This document shows positions 1 through 8,451 of a stretch of DNA of 64,000 nucleotides, piece after piece (position 1 is the stretch's first letter; each line of letters begins with the position of its first letter). This DNA comes from Pseudomonas sp. FP2309 (GTDB taxonomy: Bacteria > Pseudomonadota > Gammaproteobacteria > Pseudomonadales > Pseudomonadaceae), in the NCBI RefSeq assembly GCF_030687575.1, contig NZ_CP117439.1, positions 806,001 to 870,000 of the forward strand. The letters are read 5' to 3'. The position numbers and the translations under genes were made by a program. Below the pieces are notes generated by a model, which was not told the DNA's origin, did not search any database, and was given only the letters and a program-made list of their open reading frames with translations.

Positions 1-1176
1 CCGACCCTGGTGTTTATCCTGATCTCCGCGGCAACCGGTGCCTTGGGGTATTACTTGATGCGTCAGCGTCAGGGCAAGGCCCCGGCCGAGGATGAAGACG
101 CTCACGCCGTCCGCCCCGAAGAGAACGGCGAAGAGGATCTGCGTGGGTTCGATCCATCGCGGCCTTATCTATTGCAGTTTCCCTCGGCTTTGCGGGGCAC
201 ACCTGAGGTGACGGATCTTATTCACGGGATTCGCCAGGCACGAAATTCGCTGGTCGCCAATATCGGCCTGACGTTGCCGCCGTTCGAGGTCGAACTCGAT
301 GAGGCACTGGCCGCCGACGAAATGCGCTTTTGCGTGCATGAAGTACCGATGATCAAGGCCTCGGTCGTCACCCATCTGGCCGTTGACCGCAAGGCCTTCA
401 CCGTAGAGCCTGCGCACGCAATACCGGGGCTGGCCGAGCGTGACGAAGAGGGTTGGCTCTGGTTGCCGGCCGATGATCCTCTGCTGGATGACCCACAGTT
501 GGAACGCTTTACCGCGACGAGCCTGATCATCGAACGCATGAGGCAGGCCATGATGCTTAGCGGGCCGCAGTTCCTGGGGATTCAGGAGAGCAAGGCGATC
601 CTCAGTTGGCTTGAGCACAACCAGTCGGAACTGGTGCAGGAGTTGCAGCGCATCATGCCGCTCTCGCGGTTTTCAGCGGTGTTGCAACGGTTGGCCAGTG
701 AAGGCGTGCCGCTTCGAGCCGTGCGGCTGATTGTTGAAGCGATGGTCGAGTACGGCCAGCATGAGCGCGAGCCTGACGCACTCGCCGATTATGCGCGCAT
801 TGCCCTCAAGGCGCAGATCTTCCACCAGTACAGCGAAGAAGATGGTCTGCATGCCTGGTTGTTGTCTCCCCATAGCGAGAACGTCTTGCGCGATGCCTTG
901 CGCCAGACCCAGACCGGGGTGTTCTTCGCACTGGATAGCGAAACCAGTGCCGCGTTGATCAACCTTCTCAACCAGGCCTTTACCTTACGTGCCAAACGTA
1001 AAAGTGTGATGTTGGTTGCGCAGGACCTGCGCAGTCCATTGCGCACCTTGTTGCTGGAGGAGTTCAACCATGTACCGGTGTTGTCCTTTGCGGAATTGGG
1101 GAGTTCATCCAAGGTAAAAGTGCTGGGGCGTTTTGATCTGAGTCAGGATCAACTGATGCGCGGTACGGCGGCATGA
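1..1176 (+). CDS. sctV: Type III secretion export gate protein SctV (HrcV/RscV), C-terminal part
   Basis: The reading frame is open from base 1, so the 5' end lies outside the window. About 391 codons remain. The first ~20 residues are a hydrophobic helix ending in basic residues (YYLMRQRQGK), fitting the last membrane helix of the FlhA/SctV family. The rest is a soluble domain of ~355 residues matching the cytoplasmic nonameric ring that receives substrates and chaperones. The stop at 1174-1176 is followed 37 bases later by sctD, as in the P. syringae hrpJ operon (hrcV-hrpQ-hrcN). The identity rests on sequence character and on the complete downstream SctD-SctU series. Confidence 0.93.
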   Translation, partial: PTLVFILISAATGALGYYLMRQRQGKAPAEDEDAHAVRPEENGEEDLRGFDPSRPYLLQFPSALRGTPEVTDLIHGIRQARNSLVANIGLTLPPFEVELDEALAADEMRFCVHEVPMIKASVVTHLAVDRKAFTVEPAHAIPGLAERDEEGWLWLPADDPLLDDPQLERFTATSLIIERMRQAMMLSGPQFLGIQESKAILSWLEHNQSELVQELQRIMPLSRFSAVLQRLASEGVPLRAVRLIVEAMVEYGQHEREPDALADYARIALKAQIFHQYSEEDGLHAWLLSPHSENVLRDALRQTQTGVFFALDSETSAALINLLNQAFTLRAKRKSVMLVAQDLRSPLRTLLLEEFNHVPVLSFAELGSSSKVKVLGRFDLSQDQLMRGTAA

Positions 1177-1213
1177 TCCCCTTGGGCGATGCCGCGCGCG
1201 GGAGGGCTCGCTG

Positions 1214-2107
1214 ATGTTTGAGCTGCGAGTGCTCAATGGTCTGCGTCAGGGGGCCGCGTTGCCGCTGTTTGGTGAGACCTGGAGCATTGGTGCTCAGCCT
1301 GACGCGGACCTGGTGCTGAATGATCCCGGCATTGCCGAGCAGCACGCGCGGTTGCGGTTGATCGGTTCGAATTGGTCAGTGCAGGCCGAAGCCGGGCTGC
1401 TGCATGACGCCGGGGGGCAGGTGCTGGCGCAGATCGCGAGCCTGAGCCTGAACATGCCGTTTTCAGTCGGGGCCATTCGTCTGTCTGTCGCCCTGGCCGA
1501 TCAGCCATGGCCTGAAGGGCCTGCCTCCACTCCAACGCAACGGACCCATGAGGCGCCGCGGGCGTTACCGTTGTCGTCCCTTTCCCACGTGCAGCAAAAA
1601 CGCCTGATCAGTGCAGTGCTGGTGGTTGCGGTGATCGTTGCGGTCGTCGGCATGATTTCCCCGGGCGAGCGGGATGCCCAGGCCTCCTTGATGGCGCCCG
1701 GGGCAGCCAAACCGCTATTGGCCTCTGCGTATGAAGTGCGGGAGCAATTGCTGAAGATGCTCGCCGAGCGTGAATTGAGCCAAAGGGTCAGCCTGGAAGT
1801 GATCAACGGCCAGATCGTGCTCAACGGCGCGGTTTCTGTGGACGATGTGGAGCTGGTGTCGCGGATGCTCAACCGTTTTGGTGAGTTGTTCGACAACGCC
1901 GTGCCGGTGATCAGTCGCGTGCGTACGCGCGATGGGACGCTGCCGTTCAAGATTGTGCAGATCGTCGGCGGGCCGAACGGCCATGTGGTTCTGGAAGATG
2001 GCAGTCGGCTGTTTGTCGGTGACGAGGTGGAAAGTTTGCGGTTAGTGCTGATCGACAATACCAAGGTGGTCTTCGATGGCGCGCAGCGTTATGAGGTGCA
2101 TTGGTGA
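1214..2107 (+). CDS. sctD: Type III secretion inner-membrane ring protein SctD (HrpQ)
   Basis: This 297-residue protein has an FHA-like N-terminal cytoplasmic domain (about residues 1-95) and a proline/threonine-rich linker. One membrane helix follows (about 131-149), then a periplasmic part with a ring-building/BON-like segment near 165-220. That is the layout of SctD, which forms the outer ring of the inner-membrane platform around SctJ. The ATG at 1214 follows a GGAGGG sequence. The 3' end overlaps the start of sctN, indicating translational coupling. Periplasmic SctD regions vary strongly between systems, so the call leans partly on gene order. Confidence 0.9.
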   Translation: MFELRVLNGLRQGAALPLFGETWSIGAQPDADLVLNDPGIAEQHARLRLIGSNWSVQAEAGLLHDAGGQVLAQIASLSLNMPFSVGAIRLSVALADQPWPEGPASTPTQRTHEAPRALPLSSLSHVQQKRLISAVLVVAVIVAVVGMISPGERDAQASLMAPGAAKPLLASAYEVREQLLKMLAERELSQRVSLEVINGQIVLNGAVSVDDVELVSRMLNRFGELFDNAVPVISRVRTRDGTLPFKIVQIVGGPNGHVVLEDGSRLFVGDEVESLRLVLIDNTKVVFDGAQRYEVHW

Positions 2108-3462
2108 GTGAAGAACTGCGGGCGCGCCTCGAGGCCTGGGAGCGGCGCCAGACCCAGTCACTGAGCAACCTTTTACCGGTGACGATGCGCGGTCGAGTCC
2201 AGCGCGTCAACGGCATGTTGCTGCAATGCCGGTTGCCCGGCGCGCGTATCGGTGATCTGTGCCAGGTTGAAAAGTCTGTCGACGAATACATGCTGGCCGA
2301 GATCATCGGGTTCGATCAGCAGGACGCCGTCCTCAGCGCCTTGGGCAATCTTGAAGGGGTACGCGTGGGCGCTGGTGTGCAGCGTCTGGGCGTGTCGCAT
2401 CAGGTGCGGGTCAGTGATGAGTTGTTGGGGCAGGTGCTGGATGGCTTCGGGCGACCGATTACGGGCGTTGGCCCCAGCGCGTTTGTCGAGACCGAGAGCC
2501 CCGATGCCAGCATGGTGTTATGCGAGGCCCCGTTGCCGACCGACCGGCCGAGGATCCATCGGGCCCTGGCGACCGGGGTGCGCTCAATCGATGGGTTGTT
2601 GACGCTTGGCGAGGGCCAGCGTGTGGGGCTGTTTGCTGGTGCGGGCTGTGGCAAGACCACCTTGCTGGCGGAAATTGCCCGGAACGTCGAGTGCGACGTG
2701 ATTGTGTTCGGCCTGATCGGCGAGCGCGGCCGGGAGCTGCGTGAGTTTCTCGACCATGAGCTGGATGAGCAATTGCGGGCCAAGGCCGTACTGGTGTGCG
2801 CGACGTCCGACCGGTCCAGCATGGAGCGAGCCCGCGCAGCGTTCACTGCGACGGCGCTGGCCGAGGGCTATCGCCGTGAAGGTAAGCGGGTGCTGCTATT
2901 GATCGACTCCTTGACCCGATTTGCGCGCGCCCAGCGGGAAATCGGTCTGGCGGCCGGTGAGCCTTTGGGGCGTGGCGGCTTGCCGCCTTCGGTATACAGC
3001 TTGCTGCCGCGGTTGGTGGAGCGCGCCGGGTTGACTCGCGACGGCGTGATCACCGCGATCTACACCGTGCTTATCGAGCAGGATTCCATGAGTGACCCGG
3101 TGGCGGATGAAGTCCGCTCGCTGCTGGATGGTCATATTGTTCTGTCGCGCAAACTGGCTGAGCGGGGTCACTACCCGGCGGTTGACGTTCTGGCCAGCCT
3201 TTCGCGAATTCTGAGCAATGTCGCGACGCCTGAGCATATTAATGCTGGTACCGCACTGCGGCGCCTGTTGTCGGCGTACCAGCAGATCGAGTTGATGCTC
3301 AAGCTGGGTGAGTATCAGGCCGGCAGTGACGCGCTGACCGACCTGGCGGTGGACAGTCGCGCGGCGGTGGATGGTTTTCTGCGTCAGGACTTGCGCGGGC
3401 CCTCGGCAATAGAGACGACCCTGGAACAACTGACGGAGCTGACGGCCTATGTCCCTTTCTGA
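2104..3462 (+). CDS. sctN: Type III secretion ATPase SctN (HrcN)
   Basis: This is the hexameric F1-like ATPase that unfolds substrates and strips chaperones at the cytoplasmic face. The Walker A motif GAGCGKTT lies near residue 180, the catalytic GERGRE motif near 207 and Walker B VLLLIDS near 264. The length of about 452 residues is normal for the family. A GTG at 2104 overlaps the sctD stop as GTGA and is preferred here; a TTG one codon earlier at 2101 is also possible. The 3' end overlaps sctO by 14 bases. Confidence 0.96.
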   Translation: MSEELRARLEAWERRQTQSLSNLLPVTMRGRVQRVNGMLLQCRLPGARIGDLCQVEKSVDEYMLAEIIGFDQQDAVLSALGNLEGVRVGAGVQRLGVSHQVRVSDELLGQVLDGFGRPITGVGPSAFVETESPDASMVLCEAPLPTDRPRIHRALATGVRSIDGLLTLGEGQRVGLFAGAGCGKTTLLAEIARNVECDVIVFGLIGERGRELREFLDHELDEQLRAKAVLVCATSDRSSMERARAAFTATALAEGYRREGKRVLLLIDSLTRFARAQREIGLAAGEPLGRGGLPPSVYSLLPRLVERAGLTRDGVITAIYTVLIEQDSMSDPVADEVRSLLDGHIVLSRKLAERGHYPAVDVLASLSRILSNVATPEHINAGTALRRLLSAYQQIELMLKLGEYQAGSDALTDLAVDSRAAVDGFLRQDLRGPSAIETTLEQLTELTAYVPF

Positions 3463-3862
3463 GTTGGAAACCCTGCGGCGCCTGCGCAAGCATCGAGCGG
3501 ACCGTGCCGAGCGCGTCCTGGGTGAGGCTAAAAGGCATCAGCGAGCGCTGCAATTGCAAGTCGAGCAGGCGCAGCAGGTTCTTGAGCAAACGCGACTGCA
3601 GGAAGCCCAGCAAGGGGCGCAGCTCTTGAGCAAGCATCAAGGGCAAGTGATCTCTTTTCAGGAACTCAAATCGTGGAATACGCAGGAACGCTCGTTGTCC
3701 GCCAGCACGTTGCGCGAAGAAGCGCAGGTGCGTGGGTTGCACGGACAGCAAGAGCAGCAGGTGGCCCGTGTCGACACTGCGCAAAAGCAGGTCACCCAAC
3801 GCTTGCGTGAGGTCGAGAAGCTTTTGGAATTATCCCGGTTAGTGCAGCAGGAAGAGACATGA
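3449..3862 (+). CDS. sctO: Type III secretion stalk protein SctO (HrpO)
   Basis: The 137-residue product is almost entirely charged, glutamine-rich helix (many EQ/QQ/AQ heptads), predicting a long antiparallel coiled coil as in FliJ/YscO/HrpO. Family members act as the central stalk of the ATPase ring and recycle chaperones. Its position directly after sctN, with a 14-base overlap, is the conserved one. Sequence conservation in this family is very low, so gene order carries much of the call. Confidence 0.88.
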   Translation: MSLSELETLRRLRKHRADRAERVLGEAKRHQRALQLQVEQAQQVLEQTRLQEAQQGAQLLSKHQGQVISFQELKSWNTQERSLSASTLREEAQVRGLHGQQEQQVARVDTAQKQVTQRLREVEKLLELSRLVQQEET

Positions 3863-4308
3863 GGAAAATATCTGAAGGCAAGTCCGAGCGGCCGGGTGCG
3901 CGCGGGTATGGCGGAGATGATGACCCCGGCATTGGCGGTGCGCCGTCCTTGGACTATATGCGCGTGTTCGCCCGGCTGCTGGTCAATCCCGGTGGCGTGG
4001 GCGGCTATGTTTCCTGCGCTCCTGCGCCGAAGTCGTTGGCGAACAGGTTGATGATCGAGGGGCTGGCCGAGCAGTTGGCGCCGCGAATACAGGCAAGCGT
4101 GCAATGGCCCCTGCTGGCGGTGCTTTACCTGCGAGGAAAAGGGCGAATCAACGCGTGTGTCCAGAGGCAATCGGGCGTATGGAACATCGGCCTGCACGCT
4201 GAAGAACAGCACGCGACACGATGGCTCGGCGCGGTGAGAACAAGCCTTCAAAACAGGCTGAGCGAAGCGTTGGGGCAGGCTGTCGATGTGTGCGTGACCC
4301 CGGCATGA
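3859..4308 (+). CDS. sctP: Type III secretion needle/pilus length regulator SctP (HrpP)
   Basis: This 149-residue protein has a glycine-rich, probably disordered N-terminus (residues 1-35) and a compact C-terminal part (about 60-149) where a T3S4 substrate-specificity-switch domain would lie. It starts by ATGA overlap with sctO and ends by ATGA overlap with sctQ. HrpP/YscP proteins set appendage length and switch SctU from early to late substrates. It is short, consistent with Hrp-type systems that build long pili. The call is by position and general layout, because the family diverges fast. Confidence 0.8.
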   Translation: MRKISEGKSERPGARGYGGDDDPGIGGAPSLDYMRVFARLLVNPGGVGGYVSCAPAPKSLANRLMIEGLAEQLAPRIQASVQWPLLAVLYLRGKGRINACVQRQSGVWNIGLHAEEQHATRWLGAVRTSLQNRLSEALGQAVDVCVTPA

Positions 4309-5318
4309 TCCTGTCCGCGTTAACACTGCCCTTGGTTGAAGCAACAAGGGTGGCGGCACTGCATCGGCTTGGGCGCGGCTTACGCATGCCGTTTGCGCTG
4401 GGTGATCAGCAAGGCACGTTTACGCTCGAGCCCGGCTGCGCCCCTGCCGATGCAAGTCCGTTGTGTTTCGAGAGCGCCCTGGGTGTGCTCGCGTTCTCCG
4501 ATCCGGAGGCGATGTTCAGTCTGATGGGTGAATGCCCGGTGACCCTGGCAGAGGCCGGCAACGACCCCACATCCTGGTTCTGGGAGCTGTTCCAGCATCA
4601 CCTTAGCCCGCAGGTGTTGGCGCTGTTTGGGTATCTGCGTTTGCTGTCCGCGCCCAGGAAACTGAATTTTGGTTGTCGTTTTACGGTGACGCTGGGGCCT
4701 TCCAGGGTCGCAGGTTACCTGTGGATGGCTCCGGAGAGCTTGCTGGCTGCGTATGCGGCCGGCGCCTGGGAGCCTGCGGGCGATCCGCTGCCTGTGGCTT
4801 TTCCGTTGGTCATAGCGGCGTCCCTGGGCCGCTTGAGCCTGCCTGTTGCGCAAGTGCGCGGCTTGCGTGCGGGTGATGTGTTGGTACTCGAGCAGCCCTT
4901 TTTCGATGTACAGGGCCATGGCCACTTGCATATCGGCAGTCATCGGTTGCAAGGGCGTATTGATGATGAATCCGGGCGGTGGTGCCTGAACCTTATTGCG
5001 ATAAAGGAAACGTGCGTGAACGAAGAGTTTGTAATACAGGAATATGCAGAAGAAGAGGTCGATCAGCCGATGGAGGATGTCTTTGGCCGGGAACCCTTTG
5101 ATGACTTGAGTATGGCGCTGACCGTGCGCTGTGGCGTCTTGAACCTGACCCTGGGCGAACTGCGCAATCTGGCGCCCGGAGCTGTGCTGGGCATCACCGG
5201 CTATGCCCCTGGTATCGCCGGCCTGTATTACGGAGACCGGCCGATTGGGCAGGGGCAGTTGGTGGAAGTCAACGGTCGGCTCGGCTTGCAGTTGTCGCGC
5301 GTGGTGTTCTCCCGATGA
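4305..5318 (+). CDS. sctQ: Type III secretion sorting-platform (C-ring) protein SctQ, HrcQa and HrcQb fused
   Basis: The gene begins with ATGATC at 4305, sharing ATGA with sctP, and gives 337 residues; the open frame reaches back to 4221 but the upstream part lies inside sctP. The C-terminal ~65 residues form a SPOA domain with the usual pattern of glycines and hydrophobics. A second SPOA-like region precedes an acidic linker ([11 protein letters not shown]). In P. syringae this protein is split into HrcQA and HrcQB; here one frame covers both. SctQ forms the cytoplasmic pods that bind SctK and SctL. A GTG inside the linker may start a separate C-terminal product. Confidence 0.92.
   Translation: MILSALTLPLVEATRVAALHRLGRGLRMPFALGDQQGTFTLEPGCAPADASPLCFESALGVLAFSDPEAMFSLMGECPVTLAEAGNDPTSWFWELFQHHLSPQVLALFGYLRLLSAPRKLNFGCRFTVTLGPSRVAGYLWMAPESLLAAYAAGAWEPAGDPLPVAFPLVIAASLGRLSLPVAQVRGLRAGDVLVLEQPFFDVQGHGHLHIGSHRLQGRIDDESGRWCLNLIAIKETCVNEEFVIQEYAEEEVDQPMEDVFGREPFDDLSMALTVRCGVLNLTLGELRNLAPGAVLGITGYAPGIAGLYYGDRPIGQGQLVEVNGRLGLQLSRVVFSR
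5004..5018 (+). promoter_or_regulatory. Candidate internal ribosome binding site and GTG start for a SctQ-C product
   Basis: Within sctQ, AAGGA at 5004-5008 is followed after seven bases by an in-frame GTG at 5016. Initiation there would give a 100-residue protein consisting of the acidic linker plus the C-terminal SPOA domain. Internal starts of this kind are known for YscQ, SpaO and Spa33, where the short product is a structural partner of full-length SctQ. Here the evidence is the spacing, the frame and the domain boundary only. Confidence 0.55.
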
Positions 5319-5968
5319 TATTCCAGGGCGTCGACCCCGTTGTCCTGGCGCTGTTTTTCGGTGCGCTGTCGTTGCTGCCGATGCTGTTGGTGGTCTGCAC
5401 GGCTTTCTTGAAGATTGTCATTGTGCTGATGATTACCCGCAACGCTATCGGTGTTCAGCAGGTGCCTCCCAGCATGGCGATCAATGGCATAGCGCTGGCG
5501 GCAACGCTCTTTGTCATGGCGCCCGTGGGCTATCAGATCGCCGAAAACCTCCAGGGCACGCCCCTGAACATGAACAGCGTGCAGACGATGCAAGAGACCG
5601 GCCTGGGGGCCATGCAACCGTTACGCGAATTCATGAAGCGCAACACTGATCCGGATGTGTTGACCCATCTGCAGGAAAACAGCGTGCGTATGTGGCCGCC
5701 TGAGATGGCGCAAGGTACCCAGCGCGAAGACTTGATCCTGTTGATTCCGGCATTTGTGGTGTCGCAGTTACAGGCCGGGTTCGAGATCGGTTTCCTGATC
5801 TACATTCCGTTCATCGTCATCGATCTGATTGTGTCCAACCTGCTATTGGCGCTGGGTATGCAGATGGTGTCGCCGATGACCATTTCCTTGCCACTCAAGC
5901 TGTTGTTGTTCGTCATGGTTTCCGGATGGTCGCGATTGCTCGACAGCCTTTTCCTTTCTTACCTTTGA
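5315..5968 (+). CDS. sctR: Type III secretion export apparatus protein SctR (HrcR)
   Basis: This 217-residue FliP-family membrane protein forms the helical export gate with SctS and SctT. Hydrophobic segments lie near residues 8-32, 47-68, 155-175 and 190-212, separated by a hydrophilic region. The family pattern [16 protein letters not shown] is seen near residue 30. The gene starts with an ATGA overlap on sctQ. Length and order (R, then S, T, U) are canonical. Confidence 0.97.
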   Translation: MIFQGVDPVVLALFFGALSLLPMLLVVCTAFLKIVIVLMITRNAIGVQQVPPSMAINGIALAATLFVMAPVGYQIAENLQGTPLNMNSVQTMQETGLGAMQPLREFMKRNTDPDVLTHLQENSVRMWPPEMAQGTQREDLILLIPAFVVSQLQAGFEIGFLIYIPFIVIDLIVSNLLLALGMQMVSPMTISLPLKLLLFVMVSGWSRLLDSLFLSYL

Positions 5969-5975
5969 GTGCCCC

Positions 5976-6239
5976 ATGGAACCGATCGTGCTGTTCAAGC
6001 AAGGCATGTTGTTGGTGGTGGTGCTGTCGGCACCGCCGTTGATCGTGGCGGTGATTGTTGGCGTGCTGACGTCGCTGGTTCAAGCCCTGATGCAGATACA
6101 GGACCAGACGCTGCCCTTCGGCATCAAGCTGGTTGCCGTGGGGGTCACACTGATATTGACGGGACGCTGGATCGGTGTGGAGTTGATTCAACTGATCAAC
6201 CTGATGTTCGACATGATCGCCCGCTCGGCCCTCAACTGA
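5976..6239 (+). CDS. sctS: Type III secretion export apparatus protein SctS (HrcS)
   Basis: The 87-residue product has two membrane helices forming a hairpin, typical of FliQ/SctS. The conserved segment LMQIQDQTLPF lies between the helices. The ATG at 5976 follows the sctR stop by seven bases. SctS packs around SctR in the export gate with a stoichiometry of about four. Confidence 0.97.
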   Translation: MEPIVLFKQGMLLVVVLSAPPLIVAVIVGVLTSLVQALMQIQDQTLPFGIKLVAVGVTLILTGRWIGVELIQLINLMFDMIARSALN

Positions 6240-6249
6240 GGGCCTGCAC

Positions 6250-7038
6250 GTGACGCTTTATCTCGAGCTTTTGCCCAGCCTGCTGATCGCCATGGCGCGT
6301 ATCTATCCCTGCGCCATTCTGGTGCCGGCGTTCTGTTTTCAGCATGTTCGCGGCCTGTCCCGGCACGCCATCGTGATGGTCCTGGCGTTCATTCCTGCGC
6401 CAGGTATCCACGCGGTATTGGCGGGCCAGGACTACTCTGCGCTGATGATCCTCGGGTTGATACTCAAGGAGGCGGCCCTGGGCAGTTTGCTGGGTGTCCT
6501 GTTGGCGATGCCTTTCTGGATGTTCGAGTCAGTCGGCGCACTGTTGGACAACCAGCGTGGCGCCTTGGCGGGGGGGCAACTCAACCCTTCACTGGGGCCG
6601 GACGCAACGCCCGTTGGGCACCTGTTCAAGCAGTTGGTGATTTACTTGCTGATCGCCGTGCTTGGCCTGAGCGTTCTCACGCAAGTGATCTGGGACAGTT
6701 ACCGGCTGTGGCCGGCCACGGCCTGGGTGCCGCTGCCAGCCATCAATGGGTTCGGCATTTTCCTGGGCATACTCAGCGATACCTTCAACCACATGATGCT
6801 TTACGTTGCACCTTTTGTTGCGGTGCTCCTGTTCCTGGAGTTCGGTATCGCACTGCTGGGGGTTTACAGTCAGCAACTGCAGGTGAGCACCCTGGCGCCA
6901 CCGGTCAAGAGCCTCGCGGGTATTGCGGTTCTGTTGCTGTACTTTGCATTGCTGCAGGACTTGATCGTCGGGCGCCTGACCCTGCTGGGCGACCTCAAAC
7001 ACTTACTCGGGCTGATGTTTCAGGTCTCGATGCCATGA
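6250..7038 (+). CDS. sctT: Type III secretion export apparatus protein SctT (HrcT)
   Basis: This is a 262-residue polytopic membrane protein of the FliR/SctT family with about six hydrophobic segments. The family-typical stretch with DNQRGAL and LNPSLGPDATP near residues 100-120 marks the loop that interacts with SctR/S. The start is a GTG at 6250, ten bases after the sctS stop. The stop codon overlaps the sctU ATG. Confidence 0.96.
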   Translation: MTLYLELLPSLLIAMARIYPCAILVPAFCFQHVRGLSRHAIVMVLAFIPAPGIHAVLAGQDYSALMILGLILKEAALGSLLGVLLAMPFWMFESVGALLDNQRGALAGGQLNPSLGPDATPVGHLFKQLVIYLLIAVLGLSVLTQVIWDSYRLWPATAWVPLPAINGFGIFLGILSDTFNHMMLYVAPFVAVLLFLEFGIALLGVYSQQLQVSTLAPPVKSLAGIAVLLLYFALLQDLIVGRLTLLGDLKHLLGLMFQVSMP

Positions 7039-8132
7039 GTGATTCGGGGGAAAAGAAACACCCGGCGTCCGCCAAAAAGTTGCGCGATCAACGCAAGAAA
7101 GGTCAGGTTTCGCAAAGCAAGGATGTCGGCAAGTTGCTGGTGCTCACGGCCATCAGTGAGATTGCGTTATTCACTGCCGAAACAAGTATGCAACGCTTTG
7201 AGCAACTGATTGCACTGTCCGTGTCGAGCATGGCGCAGCCCTTCGCACGGGCGTTGGAAGAAGTGCTGTTCGAAGGGCTTAAGGTGTTTTTCTCGTTTGC
7301 GCTGTTAATGGCCGGAACGGCGATCCTCATGAAGCTGATCAGCGGCTGGATGCAGTTTGGATTTCTGTTCGCTCCAGAGACGTTGAAGCTCGATTTCAAC
7401 CGCCTCAACCCGCTCAAGCAACTCAAGCAGATGTTCTCGGCCAAAGCGATCACGGATCTGCTGATGAGCATTGCCAAGGCAGTGCTCCTGGGTGTGGTTT
7501 TGTACGTCGTGATCAGGCCGTCATTGGGCACGCTGATCAACCTGGCCAACAGTGACCTGCAAACGTATATCGTCGCGCTGATCACGCTGTTCCGCCATTT
7601 GCTGCATGTCTGCCTGGGGTTGCTGCTGGTGCTGGCGCTCATTGACCTGGCGATGCAAAAGCATTTTTTCGCCAAGAGCATGCGCATGACCCAGGTCGAG
7701 GTCGTCAAAGAATACAAGGACATGGAGGGCGACCCGCATGTAAAGAGCCAGCGCCGCTCGTTGGCCTATCAATTGGCTCAGGAAGAACCCAAGGTCAAAC
7801 TGCCCAAGTTGGAAGAGGCCGACATGCTGGTCGTCAACCCGACGCACTTTGCCGTGGCCCTGTACTACCGGCCCGGCAACACACCGCTGCCTGTGCTGGT
7901 CAACAAAGGCACGGACGATGAGGCCCGCGAATTGATCCGGCAGGCCAAGGCGGCCGAGGTGCCGGTGATTCAGTGTGTCTGGTTGGCCCGTACCCTCTAC
8001 ACGCACAAACTGGGGGCCGGTATCCCCCGCGAGACTTTGCAGGCTGTAGCGTTGATCTATCGTACGTTGCGCGAGCTAGATGATGAGGCCAAGCGTGAAA
8101 CCTTGGAGTTGCCGGAGCTGGAGTTACGCTGA
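7035..8132 (+). CDS. sctU: Type III secretion export switch protein SctU (HrcU)
   Basis: The start is the ATG at 7035 overlapping the sctT stop, giving 365 residues; a longer open frame to 6708 is only sctT in another frame. The N-terminus is basic (KKLRDQRKKGQ), followed by four membrane segments and a cytoplasmic domain. The autocleavage motif NPTH is intact at residues 268-271, so the FlhB/SctU self-cleavage that governs substrate switching should work. This is the last gene of the plus-strand operon. Confidence 0.97.
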   Translation: MSDSGEKKHPASAKKLRDQRKKGQVSQSKDVGKLLVLTAISEIALFTAETSMQRFEQLIALSVSSMAQPFARALEEVLFEGLKVFFSFALLMAGTAILMKLISGWMQFGFLFAPETLKLDFNRLNPLKQLKQMFSAKAITDLLMSIAKAVLLGVVLYVVIRPSLGTLINLANSDLQTYIVALITLFRHLLHVCLGLLLVLALIDLAMQKHFFAKSMRMTQVEVVKEYKDMEGDPHVKSQRRSLAYQLAQEEPKVKLPKLEEADMLVVNPTHFAVALYYRPGNTPLPVLVNKGTDDEARELIRQAKAAEVPVIQCVWLARTLYTHKLGAGIPRETLQAVALIYRTLRELDDEAKRETLELPELELR

Positions 8133-8184
8133 TCAACGCCCTGTCCGCGTTGTGTCAGGCTCGGATACCCAGGGTCGAGAGCAG

Positions 8185-8205
8185 GTGAGCGGCAGCGGCG
8201 CTCAC
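8185..8205. terminator. Stem-loop between the convergent T3SS operons
   Basis: GTGAGCG at 8185-8191 and CGCTCAC at 8199-8205 form a 7-bp stem with a 7-base loop. It lies between the sctU stop and the hrpT stop, which face each other. There is no clear T-run on either side, so a terminator role is only positional. Confidence 0.35.
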
Positions 8206-8247
8206 CCGATAGCCAGGGGCGTTGGCTATTGAAGCGCTACTGAGCGC

Positions 8248-8451
8248 TCATCGTTCCAGCGAGATCGTCTGGTAGTCCGCGCGCTCGCCGGATGGGCCGG
8301 GCTCGACTCGCATCTGCGGTGGCCACCAGATCACGATGGTATCTTTGGTCGCTTGCGGGCGTGAGCAGGAGTCCCCTTTGCAAGTGGGGCTGCAGCCGGT
8401 GATGAGCAGTACTGTGCTGATCAAGGTGAGGCACAACGAGCGGTGTTTCAT
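8248..8451 (-). CDS. hrpT: Outer-membrane lipoprotein HrpT (secretin-associated)
   Basis: This 67-residue protein has a lipoprotein signal peptide (lipobox LITGC, lipidated Cys20) and a short hydrophilic tail. HrpT of Hrp1-type systems is a small lipoprotein associated with the HrcC secretin. The gene starts by ATGA overlap with the sctC stop, as in the P. syringae hrpC operon (hrpF-hrpG-hrcC-hrpT-hrpV). No hrpV homologue follows; the next gene is the convergent sctU. Confidence 0.85.
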   Translation of the reverse strand: MKHRSLCLTLISTVLLITGCSPTCKGDSCSRPQATKDTIVIWWPPQMRVEPGPSGERADYQTISLER

